In this document: in pieces, positions 24,754 to 33,717 of the stretch
Position numbering within the stretch: position 1 is the stretch's first letter
How the letters are laid out: each line of letters starts with the position of its first letter
Origin: Oleispira sp051275515
GTDB taxonomy: Bacteria; Pseudomonadota; Gammaproteobacteria; Pseudomonadales; Oceanobacteraceae
DNA: 64,000 bases
NCBI GenBank assembly: GCA_051275515.1
Contig: JBNMOT010000002.1
Span: forward strand, 1-64,000
Direction: 5' to 3'
Program-made: the position numbers and the translations under genes
Notes under the pieces: model-generated
What the model saw: only the letters and a program-made list of their open reading frames with translations
What the model was told of the DNA's origin: nothing
The model's database searches: none

Positions 24754-26463
24754 ATGAAAGCCAGTAACCACTCAACATCTTTTGAAATGCCATCTTCCTG
24801 GTTGCTCTATCATTTAGGGGAAGCCCCCTTCAATAAAATGGCGACTATATTACCTAGCTTACAAAAAGCTCACTTGTGCACGCATGTTGAGGATATTCGC
24901 AAAGCTTGGTATCAGCATAAACTAAAGGCCATTATTTTATTGGTCGACAAGCATGATGTCTTATTAGAAGACTGGGTATGCCGTTTAGTGATGATATTGC
25001 CCGAAGCGGCATTGGTTATTATATCAATGGAAAAGTTTGTCCTTGATGAGGTCAAATTATTAGAGTTGGGTATACAAGATATTTGGTCGTTAGAAGAACT
25101 GACCGAAGCATTATTACCCAAAATCATGCACCACAGCATTATCCGCAAACAAGTCGAATATCAAACACGCCATATTGCACACTATGATTCTTTGACGGGT
25201 ATCGCCAATCGAACACTTTTTCAAGATCGATTAGATCACTCTTTATTGCACGCTCGAAGACAGGGCCACGAAGTCGGCCTGCTAACCCTTGATTTGGATC
25301 GTTTCAGTGTTATAAACGAACATTATGGTCATGAGGTTGGCGACCAACTTTTAAAGCAATTTGCACGTCGTTTAAGCGAAGAAGTCAGACGCTCTGATAC
25401 TGTCGCTCGTTTAGGAGGTAATAACTTTGGCGTATTGTTGGAACACGTAGTCAATGAGCATGTCATTTCATATGTGGCAGAGAAACTGTGTAAAGCCTTT
25501 AACGAACCTTACTTCATAGCGGATTATGAGATATTTTGCAGTATCAGCATAGGTATTGAGATTGCCAGCCGAGTAAGCTACGACAGCTCTTTATTGCGGG
25601 GTCATTCTGAATTAGCGTTACGCCACGCTAAGCAAGATGGACGAAATGATTACCGCTTGTTTATTTCTAATATGAGTCCGCCTGATATGGTTAGGGCTAG
25701 CTTAGAAAGTGCATTACACCATGCGTTAGAACGCCAAGAGCTGAGCTTGCAATATCAGCCACAAGTAAAGGTGAGTAATCAGCAGTTTATCGGTACAGAG
25801 GTTCTTTTACGCTGGAATCATGAAACTTTAGGTCCCATTTCTCCAGTGGTATTTATTCCGGTATTGGAAGAAACAGGATTGATTAATAAGGTAGGCGAGT
25901 GGGTGCTTGCCTCTGCATGTCGACAGCATCAGAAGTGGATTGAAGACGGGGCTTTACCCAGTGATGCTAAATTATCTGTTAATTTATCGCCAAGGCAATT
26001 CCGGCAGCGGGATTTGGCCGATAGAGTTTTACATGTGCTAGACATTACCAAAATGAAGCCTGAGAATTTGACCCTAGAAATTACGGAAGGGGTTTTAATG
26101 GATAATCTACAGCAAGGCATCGATGTATTAGGTCGTCTTAGAGAGATTGGTGTTTCTATTGCGATCGACGATTTTGGTACCGGTTATTCGTCATTGGCTT
26201 ACTTAAAGGATCTTCCGATTGATTACTTAAAGATTGATCGAGTTTTCGTGAAAGATATCGTAAACGATAAAAATGATGCTGCAATCGCCAACTCTATCAT
26301 CGCTTTAGCTCACAACCTTAGCATGGAAGTGATTGCTGAAGGTGTTGAAGATCATAATGTCTTGGGCGTTTTACAAGCTTTTGGCTGTGACCATTATCAA
26401 GGTTTCTATTTCTCTCGCCCCGTTGACCCAGAAGAAATTCCTACTATTGCACAACAATTATAG
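24754..26463 (+). CDS. GGDEF-EAL protein, probable c-di-GMP phosphodiesterase
   Basis: A 569-residue signalling protein without transmembrane segments. Residues about 1-125 resemble a receiver-like fold without the phospho-acceptor set (LKAIILLVDKHDVLLEDW). GGDEF domain at about 145-300 (YDSLTGIANRTLFQDRL), with the active-site motif changed to GGNNF, so cyclase activity is unlikely. EAL domain at about 315-565 keeps the key residues: EVLLRWNH in place of EAL, the NLSPRQF loop, ITEG, DDFGTGYSSLAYL, KIDRVFV and EGVED. This predicts c-di-GMP hydrolysis, with the GGDEF domain possibly a GTP sensor. It is separated from thyA and folA by about 100 bp on either side. Confidence 0.9.
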   Translation: MKASNHSTSFEMPSSWLLYHLGEAPFNKMATILPSLQKAHLCTHVEDIRKAWYQHKLKAIILLVDKHDVLLEDWVCRLVMILPEAALVIISMEKFVLDEVKLLELGIQDIWSLEELTEALLPKIMHHSIIRKQVEYQTRHIAHYDSLTGIANRTLFQDRLDHSLLHARRQGHEVGLLTLDLDRFSVINEHYGHEVGDQLLKQFARRLSEEVRRSDTVARLGGNNFGVLLEHVVNEHVISYVAEKLCKAFNEPYFIADYEIFCSISIGIEIASRVSYDSSLLRGHSELALRHAKQDGRNDYRLFISNMSPPDMVRASLESALHHALERQELSLQYQPQVKVSNQQFIGTEVLLRWNHETLGPISPVVFIPVLEETGLINKVGEWVLASACRQHQKWIEDGALPSDAKLSVNLSPRQFRQRDLADRVLHVLDITKMKPENLTLEITEGVLMDNLQQGIDVLGRLREIGVSIAIDDFGTGYSSLAYLKDLPIDYLKIDRVFVKDIVNDKNDAAIANSIIALAHNLSMEVIAEGVEDHNVLGVLQAFGCDHYQGFYFSRPVDPEEIPTIAQQL

Positions 26464-26544
26464 GCCGATTAATATTTTGTGTTCACAGTCATAACACAGA
26501 CAAGTATGATAAAAGAAAAGTAGGCTCAAGTAGAAGGTTTTTTC

Positions 26545-27066
26545 ATGAAATGTGCACTCATAGTTGCGATGGCTGACAATCAGACCATTGGCATCGATAA
26601 TACACTTCCTTGGCACTTGCCTAATGACCTTAAGTATTTTAAACAGGTTACTATGGCAAAACCGATCATCATGGGACGTAAAACCTATGAATCCATTGGG
26701 CGACCTTTACCTGGGCGCACCAATATTGTGATTACTCGCCAAAATAATTATCACGCTGAAGGCATTGTTGTGGTCAACAGTTTGCAAGCAGCTTTAGATA
26801 AGGCAGAAGATATTAGCTTTGTCGCTGGCCATGAAGAAGTTATGGTTATTGGTGGTGCTGAAATCTATGAGCAGGCGCTATTACAAGCAGACCGTTTATA
26901 CATTACCCACGTGCATGCTGAAATTGAAGGTGATGCTTTTTTCCCAGCAGTCGATTGGAATGATTGGCAAGAATTCAAGCGCGATGATTACAATGCCGAC
27001 CCCGAAGGTACTGATAAACGTAACCCATTTGACTACAGCTTTGTGGTATATGACTGCATTAAATAG
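26545..27066 (+). CDS. folA: Dihydrofolate reductase
   Basis: Reduces dihydrofolate to tetrahydrofolate with NADPH. The 173 residues show the family order: ALIVAMADNQTIGIDNTLPWHLPNDLKYF (substrate pocket with W-H-L-P-x-D, residues about 4-32), PIIMGRKTYESIGRPLPGRTNIVITRQ (NADPH site, about 40-66) and VMVIGGAEIYEQAL (about 101-114). It is slightly longer than the 159-residue E. coli enzyme. It functionally closes the thymidylate cycle with thyA encoded 1.9 kb upstream. Convergent with the plsC-like gene. Confidence 0.97.
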   Translation: MKCALIVAMADNQTIGIDNTLPWHLPNDLKYFKQVTMAKPIIMGRKTYESIGRPLPGRTNIVITRQNNYHAEGIVVVNSLQAALDKAEDISFVAGHEEVMVIGGAEIYEQALLQADRLYITHVHAEIEGDAFFPAVDWNDWQEFKRDDYNADPEGTDKRNPFDYSFVVYDCIK

Positions 27067-27091
27067 AATATCAAAAAGTAGCAGCCGAACT

Positions 27092-27805
27092 CTAAAATTC
27101 AGCCAGCAAGCGCTGATCCATTTTAGCGATGTGCGCTTTCATAAGTTCGTGACACTCCAGCGCCAAGCGTTCAGCATCATCTTCGCTGAGATGCTCTGTT
27201 GATATAGGGTCTAAAAATTCAACGAGTCCAGGCTTTGGCGACCAGTCAGTTAATGTGACATTTTTGGTTGAACTGACGCATAGTGGTACGATTGGAACTC
27301 GCGCTTTAATCGCGGTTAAAAAAGCACCCTTCTTAAAAGGTAATAAGCCTTTACCACGACTACGCGTTCCTTCAGGCATGATGAAAATGGAACGATTAAG
27401 TGATGTGATTTTATCAGCCATTTGATCGACCACCGCACGCGCTTTATCTTTGTTACCGCGATTAATAAAAATATTCCCCGCTAGCCAAAAAGCGGTGCCA
27501 AAAAAAGGTATCCAGGCAAGTTCTTGTTTGCCGACACCCGAACAATTTCTTGGCCAAACCTTGGCAAAGTAAAAAACATCTAATAAGTCTTGGTGATTAA
27601 CCACATAAACAACGGGGCTATTTATTTTTGGTTTATTGAGAGCAATGACCTTTAAGTTCATTATCCAATAGGTAGGCCATAAAAACTTTAGTACCGTGCG
27701 AGTATTATTACCGTGAAAAGGGCGAATACAAGAGTAAGTGAGTGCCATAATAGAAAACAAGAAAAAATAGGCACAGACAGCAACGAGACGAGCGTAGTAA
27801 AGCAT
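27092..27805 (-). CDS. 1-acyl-sn-glycerol-3-phosphate acyltransferase (PlsC-like)
   Basis: A 237-residue membrane acyltransferase making phosphatidic acid from lysophosphatidic acid. An N-terminal transmembrane helix (ARLVAVCAYFFLFSIMAL) is followed by the four family motifs: NHQDLLD (the HX4D catalytic pair, about residue 70), an INRGNKDKA block, MPEGTRSRGKG (about 143-153) and VPIVPLCVS. Several genomes carry more than one plsC-like gene; without a genome-wide view I do not assign the symbol. Monocistronic by position, and convergent with folA. Confidence 0.9.
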   Translation of the reverse strand: MLYYARLVAVCAYFFLFSIMALTYSCIRPFHGNNTRTVLKFLWPTYWIMNLKVIALNKPKINSPVVYVVNHQDLLDVFYFAKVWPRNCSGVGKQELAWIPFFGTAFWLAGNIFINRGNKDKARAVVDQMADKITSLNRSIFIMPEGTRSRGKGLLPFKKGAFLTAIKARVPIVPLCVSSTKNVTLTDWSPKPGLVEFLDPISTEHLSEDDAERLALECHELMKAHIAKMDQRLLAEF

Positions 27806-28263
27806 AGAGAGTCACACGGTATAAGAAAGCAAGAATTCAAATGAGCAATGAGTATACTCATCTAATTCTTTAGGTGTAATATAAAACTTACTTAAATTGA
27901 CCTTTAAAGAAGACAAAACACTTCGCGAATAAGTGACTTAAAAGTAAGCGATTTTTATTGCGGGGGGAATCATCAGATTAATACGCCAAGCCTATTAGTG
28001 TTACTTTTCTCACACTTAAGTATTGCTACAAGGAGTATTTTGCCCAGCACTCGCGGTAACTCGATGACTTAACCACAGGATCCTATGGATAACTTGACGT
28101 ATAACTCATTCAAGCGTTTACTTTATTAAGCCTGTGCTTAATTCAATTATTCTTTAACCATATGCATTGATTATTCATATCACTGTCATTTATTTTAGTG
28201 ATGAATCACTCACGTCATTATCGATATGAACGCATTTCTATTCGATGTTTGTCAGTGCTCTCG
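27806..28263. other. Intergenic region without a recognisable gene
   Basis: The 458 bp between the divergently placed 5' end of the plsC-like gene and the 3' end of the cupin gene are AT-rich and full of stop codons in all frames. I found no RNA gene, repeat or convincing small ORF. An AAGGAG at about 28031 is followed only by a 10-codon frame. Confidence 0.6.
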
Positions 28264-28929
28264 TTAAACCGCAGGAAGGTGCCCTACTTTCACCAAGATG
28301 ACGGTATCTTGTTCGACATAAGGATTATGCTTACTCATATGTGGGCTTCGAAGCCAGCTGCCCGCAGGGTAGCGTCCATTTTCATCGATAAACTCGCCGC
28401 TAATGACTAAAATTTCTTCACCTCTAAAGTGAGTATGAGGTTGAAAGTGCTCGCCAGCAGGCCAGAAAACTAACGCGACAGATTCGTTTACGACAGAATT
28501 ACTGAACTGATGCAGTGGCATGACTTTTAAGTGACCGATGCCTGGTAACCAATCAGTATTGCGTGTATCGATACGTACTTGTGAACGATCCTCAGGTTGG
28601 AACTGATGCAGCTTCACAAATAACGTGCAGCCTTCTTTACTGAACGGCGCATGCTCAAAACCTTCTGGGTTACGCAGATAAGTCCCCGCTGAGTAATCAC
28701 CTGTTTCGTCTGAGAATATACCGTCTAATACAAAAATTTCTTCACCTAACGGATGTGGATGGGCGTTGAAGCTCGCACCGGCATCGTATTTAACCATACT
28801 CGTTGCGTGGCCTTGCTCAGCGTCTTCTCTGGCCAAACGTTTACGCCAAACACCCGGCATTGGGCTGGCGTGCCAGTCTTCTAGATGACTGTCGATAAAA
28901 ACATGCTTACTGAAATCTAGGTTTAGCAT
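28264..28929 (-). CDS. Bicupin protein (ChrR-like cupin domains)
   Basis: A 221-residue protein with two cupin barrels of similar sequence. The first metal-binding set reads FNAHPHPLGEEIFVLDG with GTYLRNPEGFEHAPF; the second reads FQPHTHFRGEEILVISG with GSWLRSPHMSKHNPY. The paired G-x-E-I-(L/F)-V motifs and H-x-H ligands are those of the ChrR cupin family. The anti-sigma N-terminal zinc domain of ChrR is absent, so this is a stand-alone metal-binding bicupin. It could be a small enzyme (dioxygenase or acetylacetone-cleaving-like) or a sensor; function unknown. An imperfect 15-bp hairpin (28982-29017) lies upstream. Confidence 0.82.
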   Translation of the reverse strand: MLNLDFSKHVFIDSHLEDWHASPMPGVWRKRLAREDAEQGHATSMVKYDAGASFNAHPHPLGEEIFVLDGIFSDETGDYSAGTYLRNPEGFEHAPFSKEGCTLFVKLHQFQPEDRSQVRIDTRNTDWLPGIGHLKVMPLHQFSNSVVNESVALVFWPAGEHFQPHTHFRGEEILVISGEFIDENGRYPAGSWLRSPHMSKHNPYVEQDTVILVKVGHLPAV

Positions 28930-28981
28930 AGGAGTAACTTTTTAGGCAATTAAACGATCCTTTATCTTAATGGGAAGGCAA

Positions 28982-29017
28982 CTGAACAGTAAGTACTTTC
29001 GGGTACCTAATGTTCAG
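28982..29017. repeat. Imperfect 15-bp inverted repeat upstream of the cupin gene
   Basis: CTGAACAGTAAGTAC and GTACCTAATGTTCAG pair at 13 of 15 positions around a 6-nt TTTCGG loop. There is no T-run on either side, so it is not a simple terminator. It lies 53 bp upstream of the cupin start codon and may be an operator. The rest of 28930-29225 shows only a direct repeat of GATGCTTA (about 29018 and 29033) and no credible gene. Confidence 0.45.
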
Positions 29018-29225
29018 ATGCTTATAGTTCGGGATGCTTACAAAGGGTTATCGATACTCACTTTAATCAAATCTTCAGCGGTGATCGAGAGAAAACTAAT
29101 CGAGACTATAATGATTAAGAAACATGAAACAGCATTCATATTCATGATTTCAGTCAAAGCTGTTATATGAAAAGAAAGTTATACGAAGAGAGTGTTATAC
29201 AAAGATAGAACTACATAAATAATAT

Positions 29226-29260
29226 TAAAAATCCTGCATCGTTGTGATACGACGCAGGCT
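29226..29260 (-). terminator. Rho-independent terminator of glnE-ilvE
   Basis: On the minus strand CCTGCGTCGT-ATCACA-ACGATGCAGG forms a 10-bp stem with one G·U-type mismatch, followed by ATTTTTAA. It sits 65 bp after the ilvE stop codon. Confidence 0.8.
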
Positions 29261-29324
29261 TTATTAGCGAACTGACATAAAAAGGAAAACCGTTAAGCCT
29301 CTTCTTTATTACTAAAGTCGAAGA

Positions 29325-30320
29325 CTAAACCTTTTCTAACCAGCCGTACTTATCTTCCGACTTGCCCCATTGAATATCATTTAACGCTTGGCGCAATTTC
29401 AATGTCGTCTCCCCTGGCTCGCCCGATCCAACAGCAAACTCTTGCCCATTATGAATCAAGGTGCCAACCGGTGTTAAAACCGCTGCCGTACCAGAAAGTG
29501 CCGCCTCAGTACCGGGTTTTCGTGCTCGTTCGATTAGCTCAGTGACGGTGAAGTCGCGTTCGGTTACCGTCATCCCAGCATCTCTAGCGATGGTTAATAT
29601 AGAATCGCGAGTAACGCCGTGTAAGAAACAGCTGTCTAATGCCTTGGTGATGATTTCATTGCCATCAATGAGAATGAAGTTAGCGGCGCCCGTTTCTTGA
29701 ACATCGCCATTAGGGCAAAACAGAATTTGATCGGCATTGCATTCGTTACGTGCGCGCGAGATAGGGCCTAATGCGCTGGCGTAATTTCCGCCACTTTTAA
29801 TCATGCCCATATGGGGTGCACAACGCATTCCATCTTCTTCTAATAAAAGTCTTAAGGGCTTAGCGCCGCCGGTAAAATAATCACCAACAGGCGATAAAAG
29901 CACATACAACAAAGAGCATGCTGAAGGTGCTGCTGCTTTGCCGATCGCGGGCTCTGTACCAATATGAGTCGGACGAATATACATAGAGCCCGGGGGACTA
30001 GGAACTTCATTGGCATACAGTCCAACGGCCTCTTTGATCATTTGGGCAAGCTGATCTTTATTGATTTCAGGCAGGCTTAATAATTCACTGCTTTGAGACA
30101 TGCGCTTAATATTGGCATCCATGCGAAAAATATTAACGCTGCCATCTTCGTGTTTAAACGCTTTCAAACCTTCAAAGCACGTGCTTGAATAATGCAAGAC
30201 ATGTGCGCCAGGGTGAAGGTCTAATTTGTCGGATGGAACGATGCTTGACGCTGTCCAAGAATTATTGTCGAAAGATGCCAATGCCATTTTCGGCATGAAA
30301 ACTGTTCCAAATGCGGACAT
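29325..30320 (-). CDS. ilvE: Branched-chain amino acid aminotransferase
   Basis: A PLP fold-type IV transaminase interconverting leucine, isoleucine and valine with their 2-keto acids. Start chosen at the ATG at 30320 (M-S-A-F-G-T-V-F-M), which has AGGA six bases upstream. A TTG at 30353 would add eleven residues. The 331 residues are of the longer, eukaryote-like class, about 30 longer than E. coli IlvE. Key regions: HYSSTCFEGLKAF, YIRPTHIGTEPAIG, GMIKSGGNYASAL (PLP lysine) and VQETGAANFI. It lies 39 bp after glnE on the same strand, as in Pseudomonas. The ilvD gene (55740-57575) supplies the preceding pathway step. Confidence 0.95.
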   Translation of the reverse strand: MSAFGTVFMPKMALASFDNNSWTASSIVPSDKLDLHPGAHVLHYSSTCFEGLKAFKHEDGSVNIFRMDANIKRMSQSSELLSLPEINKDQLAQMIKEAVGLYANEVPSPPGSMYIRPTHIGTEPAIGKAAAPSACSLLYVLLSPVGDYFTGGAKPLRLLLEEDGMRCAPHMGMIKSGGNYASALGPISRARNECNADQILFCPNGDVQETGAANFILIDGNEIITKALDSCFLHGVTRDSILTIARDAGMTVTERDFTVTELIERARKPGTEAALSGTAAVLTPVGTLIHNGQEFAVGSGEPGETTLKLRQALNDIQWGKSEDKYGWLEKV

Positions 30321-30359
30321 GTCTATTCCTAAACTCAATATAGTATTGTGCAATGTTAA

Positions 30360-33300
30360 TTATCGATCTGCATCGGTCGCGAGCCAAGATGACCAAAGGG
30401 AGATGACATTGTTGATTTTAATATCAAAGCCTAATCGAACCAATTCATTCTGGGTGATTAGTAAATCTTGTTTTTGCAGTGCGCGTTTATGGGTTTCAAC
30501 GCGATAGGCCAGGTAGGTTTCCTGGAGGGTCTGACAGTCTTGTGAACTCATCAGGCCACAGCGAACAAAGGCTTCTAATAACCGCATATTGTCGGTTACG
30601 TGCGTGAGTTCTGGGTATTGGTGTGACAACGCGAGCACACCGTACTGCACCATAAATTCGATATCAACAATGCCACCGGCATCTTGTTTCAGCTGAAAGC
30701 ATACATCGGTAGTATTTTTCGAGCCAAGATTATCCCTCATTTTCTGGCGCATGGCTTGCACTTCTTCACTCAAAATAGACTTTTCTCGCGTGATTGTGAG
30801 TATTTTCGCACGAACTTCTTCAAATTTGACTTGCACCGCATGACTGCCTGAAACCTTACGGGCACGCACTAAGGCTTGGTGTTCCCAAGTCCAAGCATTT
30901 TCTTGTTGATACTTTTCGAAACCTGACAAAGACGTCGCGATCATGCCGGATGCGCCGGAAGGCCGCAAGCGCATGTCAATGTCATACAGTTCTCCAGCAC
31001 GGGTTTGCGTGCTGAGAATGTGTATCATGCGTTGGCCCATGCGAGTATAGAATACACCGTTATCCAGTTCACGCGTCCCTGAGGTGGATTTACCTCTGGC
31101 CGTATCGTAGAGGAAAACGAGGTCCAAATCTGAGCCATAGCTAAGTTCCAGCCCACCCAATTTTCCATAACCAACAACGATGAATTCAGGTTCTAAGACT
31201 TCTTCATCTTGAGCATTACGTGGATAACCGTATTTCGCCACGACTTGTTGCCACGCTAGATGACTGACTTTATCAAGCAAAACTTCCGCTAAGTTGGTCA
31301 GGTAATCACTTACCTGCATTAATGTTAATGTGCCTTGCACCTCATTTGCGGCTGCGCGCAATTTGTGGGCATTGGCGAAGTGACGCAGCTGATCCATTTG
31401 CTGTTCAAGATCACCCTCGTCGATGCGCAATAATCTCAGGTGCAGTTCTGTTACCAAATCTTGTTTGGTCACAGGGCTATAAAATTGCTGAGGGTTGAGC
31501 AATTCATCTAAAAGAATCGGCGCTTGGGCAATGTAGTCAGCGACCCAAGGGCTGATAGAGCATAATTTAACGAGATGCTTTAACGCAGAAGGGTTTTCAC
31601 TTAATAACACCAGATACACAGTACGCCTGAGAGTGGCACTGATGATAGGAAGAATGCGTTCTAAGGTATTTACTGGGTAGTCACTTTTCCAAACCCTTCT
31701 TAATAATAAAGGCATTAAAGTATCAAGACGTTCACGCCCGATGGTTTGCATCGAGTTGATGGCACGTGAGTCGCGGAACTTTGTTATATGATTAATAACC
31801 GTGTCGCTCTGGGTGCATGGGAATTGTTTTAAAAAGGCCTGCTCTTCTAACTCATCGCTACGGCTGTCATCGCCATCAAAGTTGCCATGCCATAAGTCTT
31901 GCCATGCTTCTTTCTCAATCTTGTTATGGGTATGTTCATCCGTCGAGTCTTGATCCTCATCGGCAGGGGCTACGATTTGAGCGAAGTGATGACTTACGTT
32001 TTCTCTTTGAACATCCAGTTCGATTAGAAATTCTTGCCACGTTGGAAAGCCCATGGCAAACGCCACTCGGGTTTGAGCAAGATCAGAATATTGGTATTCA
32101 TCGCTGGGCAGCAGCTGAGTTTGTTCGTCGTTAAGCGCCTGAATGACGTGTTCAGTGTCACGTAAAAATAAATAGGCTTGGCGTAATTCTTTACAAGCTC
32201 TCAAGGGAAGGTAACCTTCACCCTCTAAAATACTAAGCACGATTAACAATTCGCGGGTTTGTAATTCTTTCTCCTGGCCCCCACGAATTAATTGAAAAGC
32301 CTGCACAACAAATTCAATTTCACGAATACCACCAGAGCCAAGTTTTACATTGGCCTGCAAACCACGGCGGCGAACTTCGGTATTAATCATGGCCTTCATT
32401 GAACGTAACGATTCAAACGCACTATAGTCGACGTATTGACGGTAGACAAAAGGACGTAATATGGACAGTAGCTCTTTGCCCGTAGCAGTCACTTCTGCGT
32501 CAACAGATGGCAGACCATCACTGGTAATAATACGGGCTTTCACCATGGCGTATCGTTCCCAATCACGCCCTTGAGTTTGATAATACTCTTCAACGGAAGC
32601 AAAGTTCATCACCAATGGGCCGCTATCACCATAAGGACGTAAACGCATATCCGTACGAAAAACAAAGCCATCAATGGTGGTATTGTCGAGGGCTTGAATG
32701 AGTTTTTGGCCCACCTTGATAAAAAACTCTTGGTTCGATAACTCGCGCTTACCGGCTGCATTACCAGTGGTCATTCCCGATTCAGGATAGGCAAAAATCA
32801 AATCAATATCGGAACTTAAATTCAGCTCATGAGCCCCCAACTTACCCATGCCTAATACCAGCAAATGTTGTTCTTCTTGACTGTTTTTTCCAATCGGCCG
32901 GCCATGCTTTTCCACCAATAGGGCATGAACGTGGTTCAGTCCTTGAGCAATACACACATCGGCCATATCCGACAGCATGCGGGTCGTATCCATGGTATTC
33001 GCCAGACGTAATAAGTCGCGCCAAATAATATGGATTTGAGTACGACGGCGAAAAATACGCAGGGCTTTAAAAAGCGGTTCTTCACTGGGAAGTTCTATTT
33101 CCGCTTGCTCGTTATTCGCGGAGGCGTTGATCAGCCCAAGTAAGTTTTGCTCCAGTTGTTTGATATTCAGTTGGTTGGTTAGTTCTTCTGAGCGCACCTG
33201 CTGAAAAAAATATTCGCCTTCAATCGCTATGTTATCGGCAACAAAAGCGCTGATACTACAGACTTTCTTTACATCAGCTTGCTGTTTGGGAGAGAGCGAA

Positions 33301-33425
33301 CTGAATAATTTCGGCAACGCTAAACCCCGGGATTCAAATGCGGTCGCGAGCTTGTCTTGTATTGTGTCCCAATAGTCATCGAGTTGTTCAGGATAGGCAA
33401 TCTGCGGGTATGTTGTAAGGCTCAT
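30360..33425 (-). CDS. glnE: Bifunctional glutamine synthetase adenylyltransferase/deadenylase
   Basis: Adds or removes AMP on the glutamine synthetase tyrosine, integrating PII and glutamine signals. At 1021 residues it is somewhat longer than the E. coli enzyme (946). It has two nucleotidyltransferase halves: the N-terminal deadenylase with LSSDIDLIFAYPESG (about residues 207-221) and the C-terminal adenylyltransferase with LSYGSDLDLVFLYD (about 760-773), each carrying G/S-x-D-x-D metal-binding aspartates. A charged linker rich in Asp/Glu/His (about 495-545) accounts for the extra length. Its substrate GlnA (Tyr397) is encoded at the start of the window. First gene of glnE-ilvE. Confidence 0.98.
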   Translation of the reverse strand: MSLTTYPQIAYPEQLDDYWDTIQDKLATAFESRGLALPKLFSSLSPKQQADVKKVCSISAFVADNIAIEGEYFFQQVRSEELTNQLNIKQLEQNLLGLINASANNEQAEIELPSEEPLFKALRIFRRRTQIHIIWRDLLRLANTMDTTRMLSDMADVCIAQGLNHVHALLVEKHGRPIGKNSQEEQHLLVLGMGKLGAHELNLSSDIDLIFAYPESGMTTGNAAGKRELSNQEFFIKVGQKLIQALDNTTIDGFVFRTDMRLRPYGDSGPLVMNFASVEEYYQTQGRDWERYAMVKARIITSDGLPSVDAEVTATGKELLSILRPFVYRQYVDYSAFESLRSMKAMINTEVRRRGLQANVKLGSGGIREIEFVVQAFQLIRGGQEKELQTRELLIVLSILEGEGYLPLRACKELRQAYLFLRDTEHVIQALNDEQTQLLPSDEYQYSDLAQTRVAFAMGFPTWQEFLIELDVQRENVSHHFAQIVAPADEDQDSTDEHTHNKIEKEAWQDLWHGNFDGDDSRSDELEEQAFLKQFPCTQSDTVINHITKFRDSRAINSMQTIGRERLDTLMPLLLRRVWKSDYPVNTLERILPIISATLRRTVYLVLLSENPSALKHLVKLCSISPWVADYIAQAPILLDELLNPQQFYSPVTKQDLVTELHLRLLRIDEGDLEQQMDQLRHFANAHKLRAAANEVQGTLTLMQVSDYLTNLAEVLLDKVSHLAWQQVVAKYGYPRNAQDEEVLEPEFIVVGYGKLGGLELSYGSDLDLVFLYDTARGKSTSGTRELDNGVFYTRMGQRMIHILSTQTRAGELYDIDMRLRPSGASGMIATSLSGFEKYQQENAWTWEHQALVRARKVSGSHAVQVKFEEVRAKILTITREKSILSEEVQAMRQKMRDNLGSKNTTDVCFQLKQDAGGIVDIEFMVQYGVLALSHQYPELTHVTDNMRLLEAFVRCGLMSSQDCQTLQETYLAYRVETHKRALQKQDLLITQNELVRLGFDIKINNVISLWSSWLATDADR

Positions 33426-33717
33426 GAGTCGTCCTAAATTGGGTATGCCGAATGGGTGTAAATCGAATCAAGGATGTCGTTGAATATGGTTATCAGTGTA
33501 GAGGAAAATAGCAGAGGGGAGTAGTGATAGCGTTCATTATGAGTGCTGTGAAAACAACGCGTGCAATGACTCATTAAGGCTAAGAAACCATTATTATCGT
33601 TATTTAGAGTTAGTTTTGATGAGGACAGGCAAGATTGATTTGCCTTAAGGATACAGTGCCATAGAATGCATTCAAATCAATGTCGGTATTCGTAGTAAGG
33701 GAATGTAGAGGCATCAC

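Noticed and set aside
26819..27202. 127-codon frame overlapping folA and the plsC-like gene
   Set aside because: Out of frame with folA and running antisense into the acyltransferase gene; both are certain genes. Composition is not protein-like.
28970..29170. 66-codon frame between the cupin and ilvE genes
   Set aside because: No Shine-Dalgarno sequence, no pattern of hydrophobicity or conservation, and it covers the imperfect palindrome at 28982-29017.
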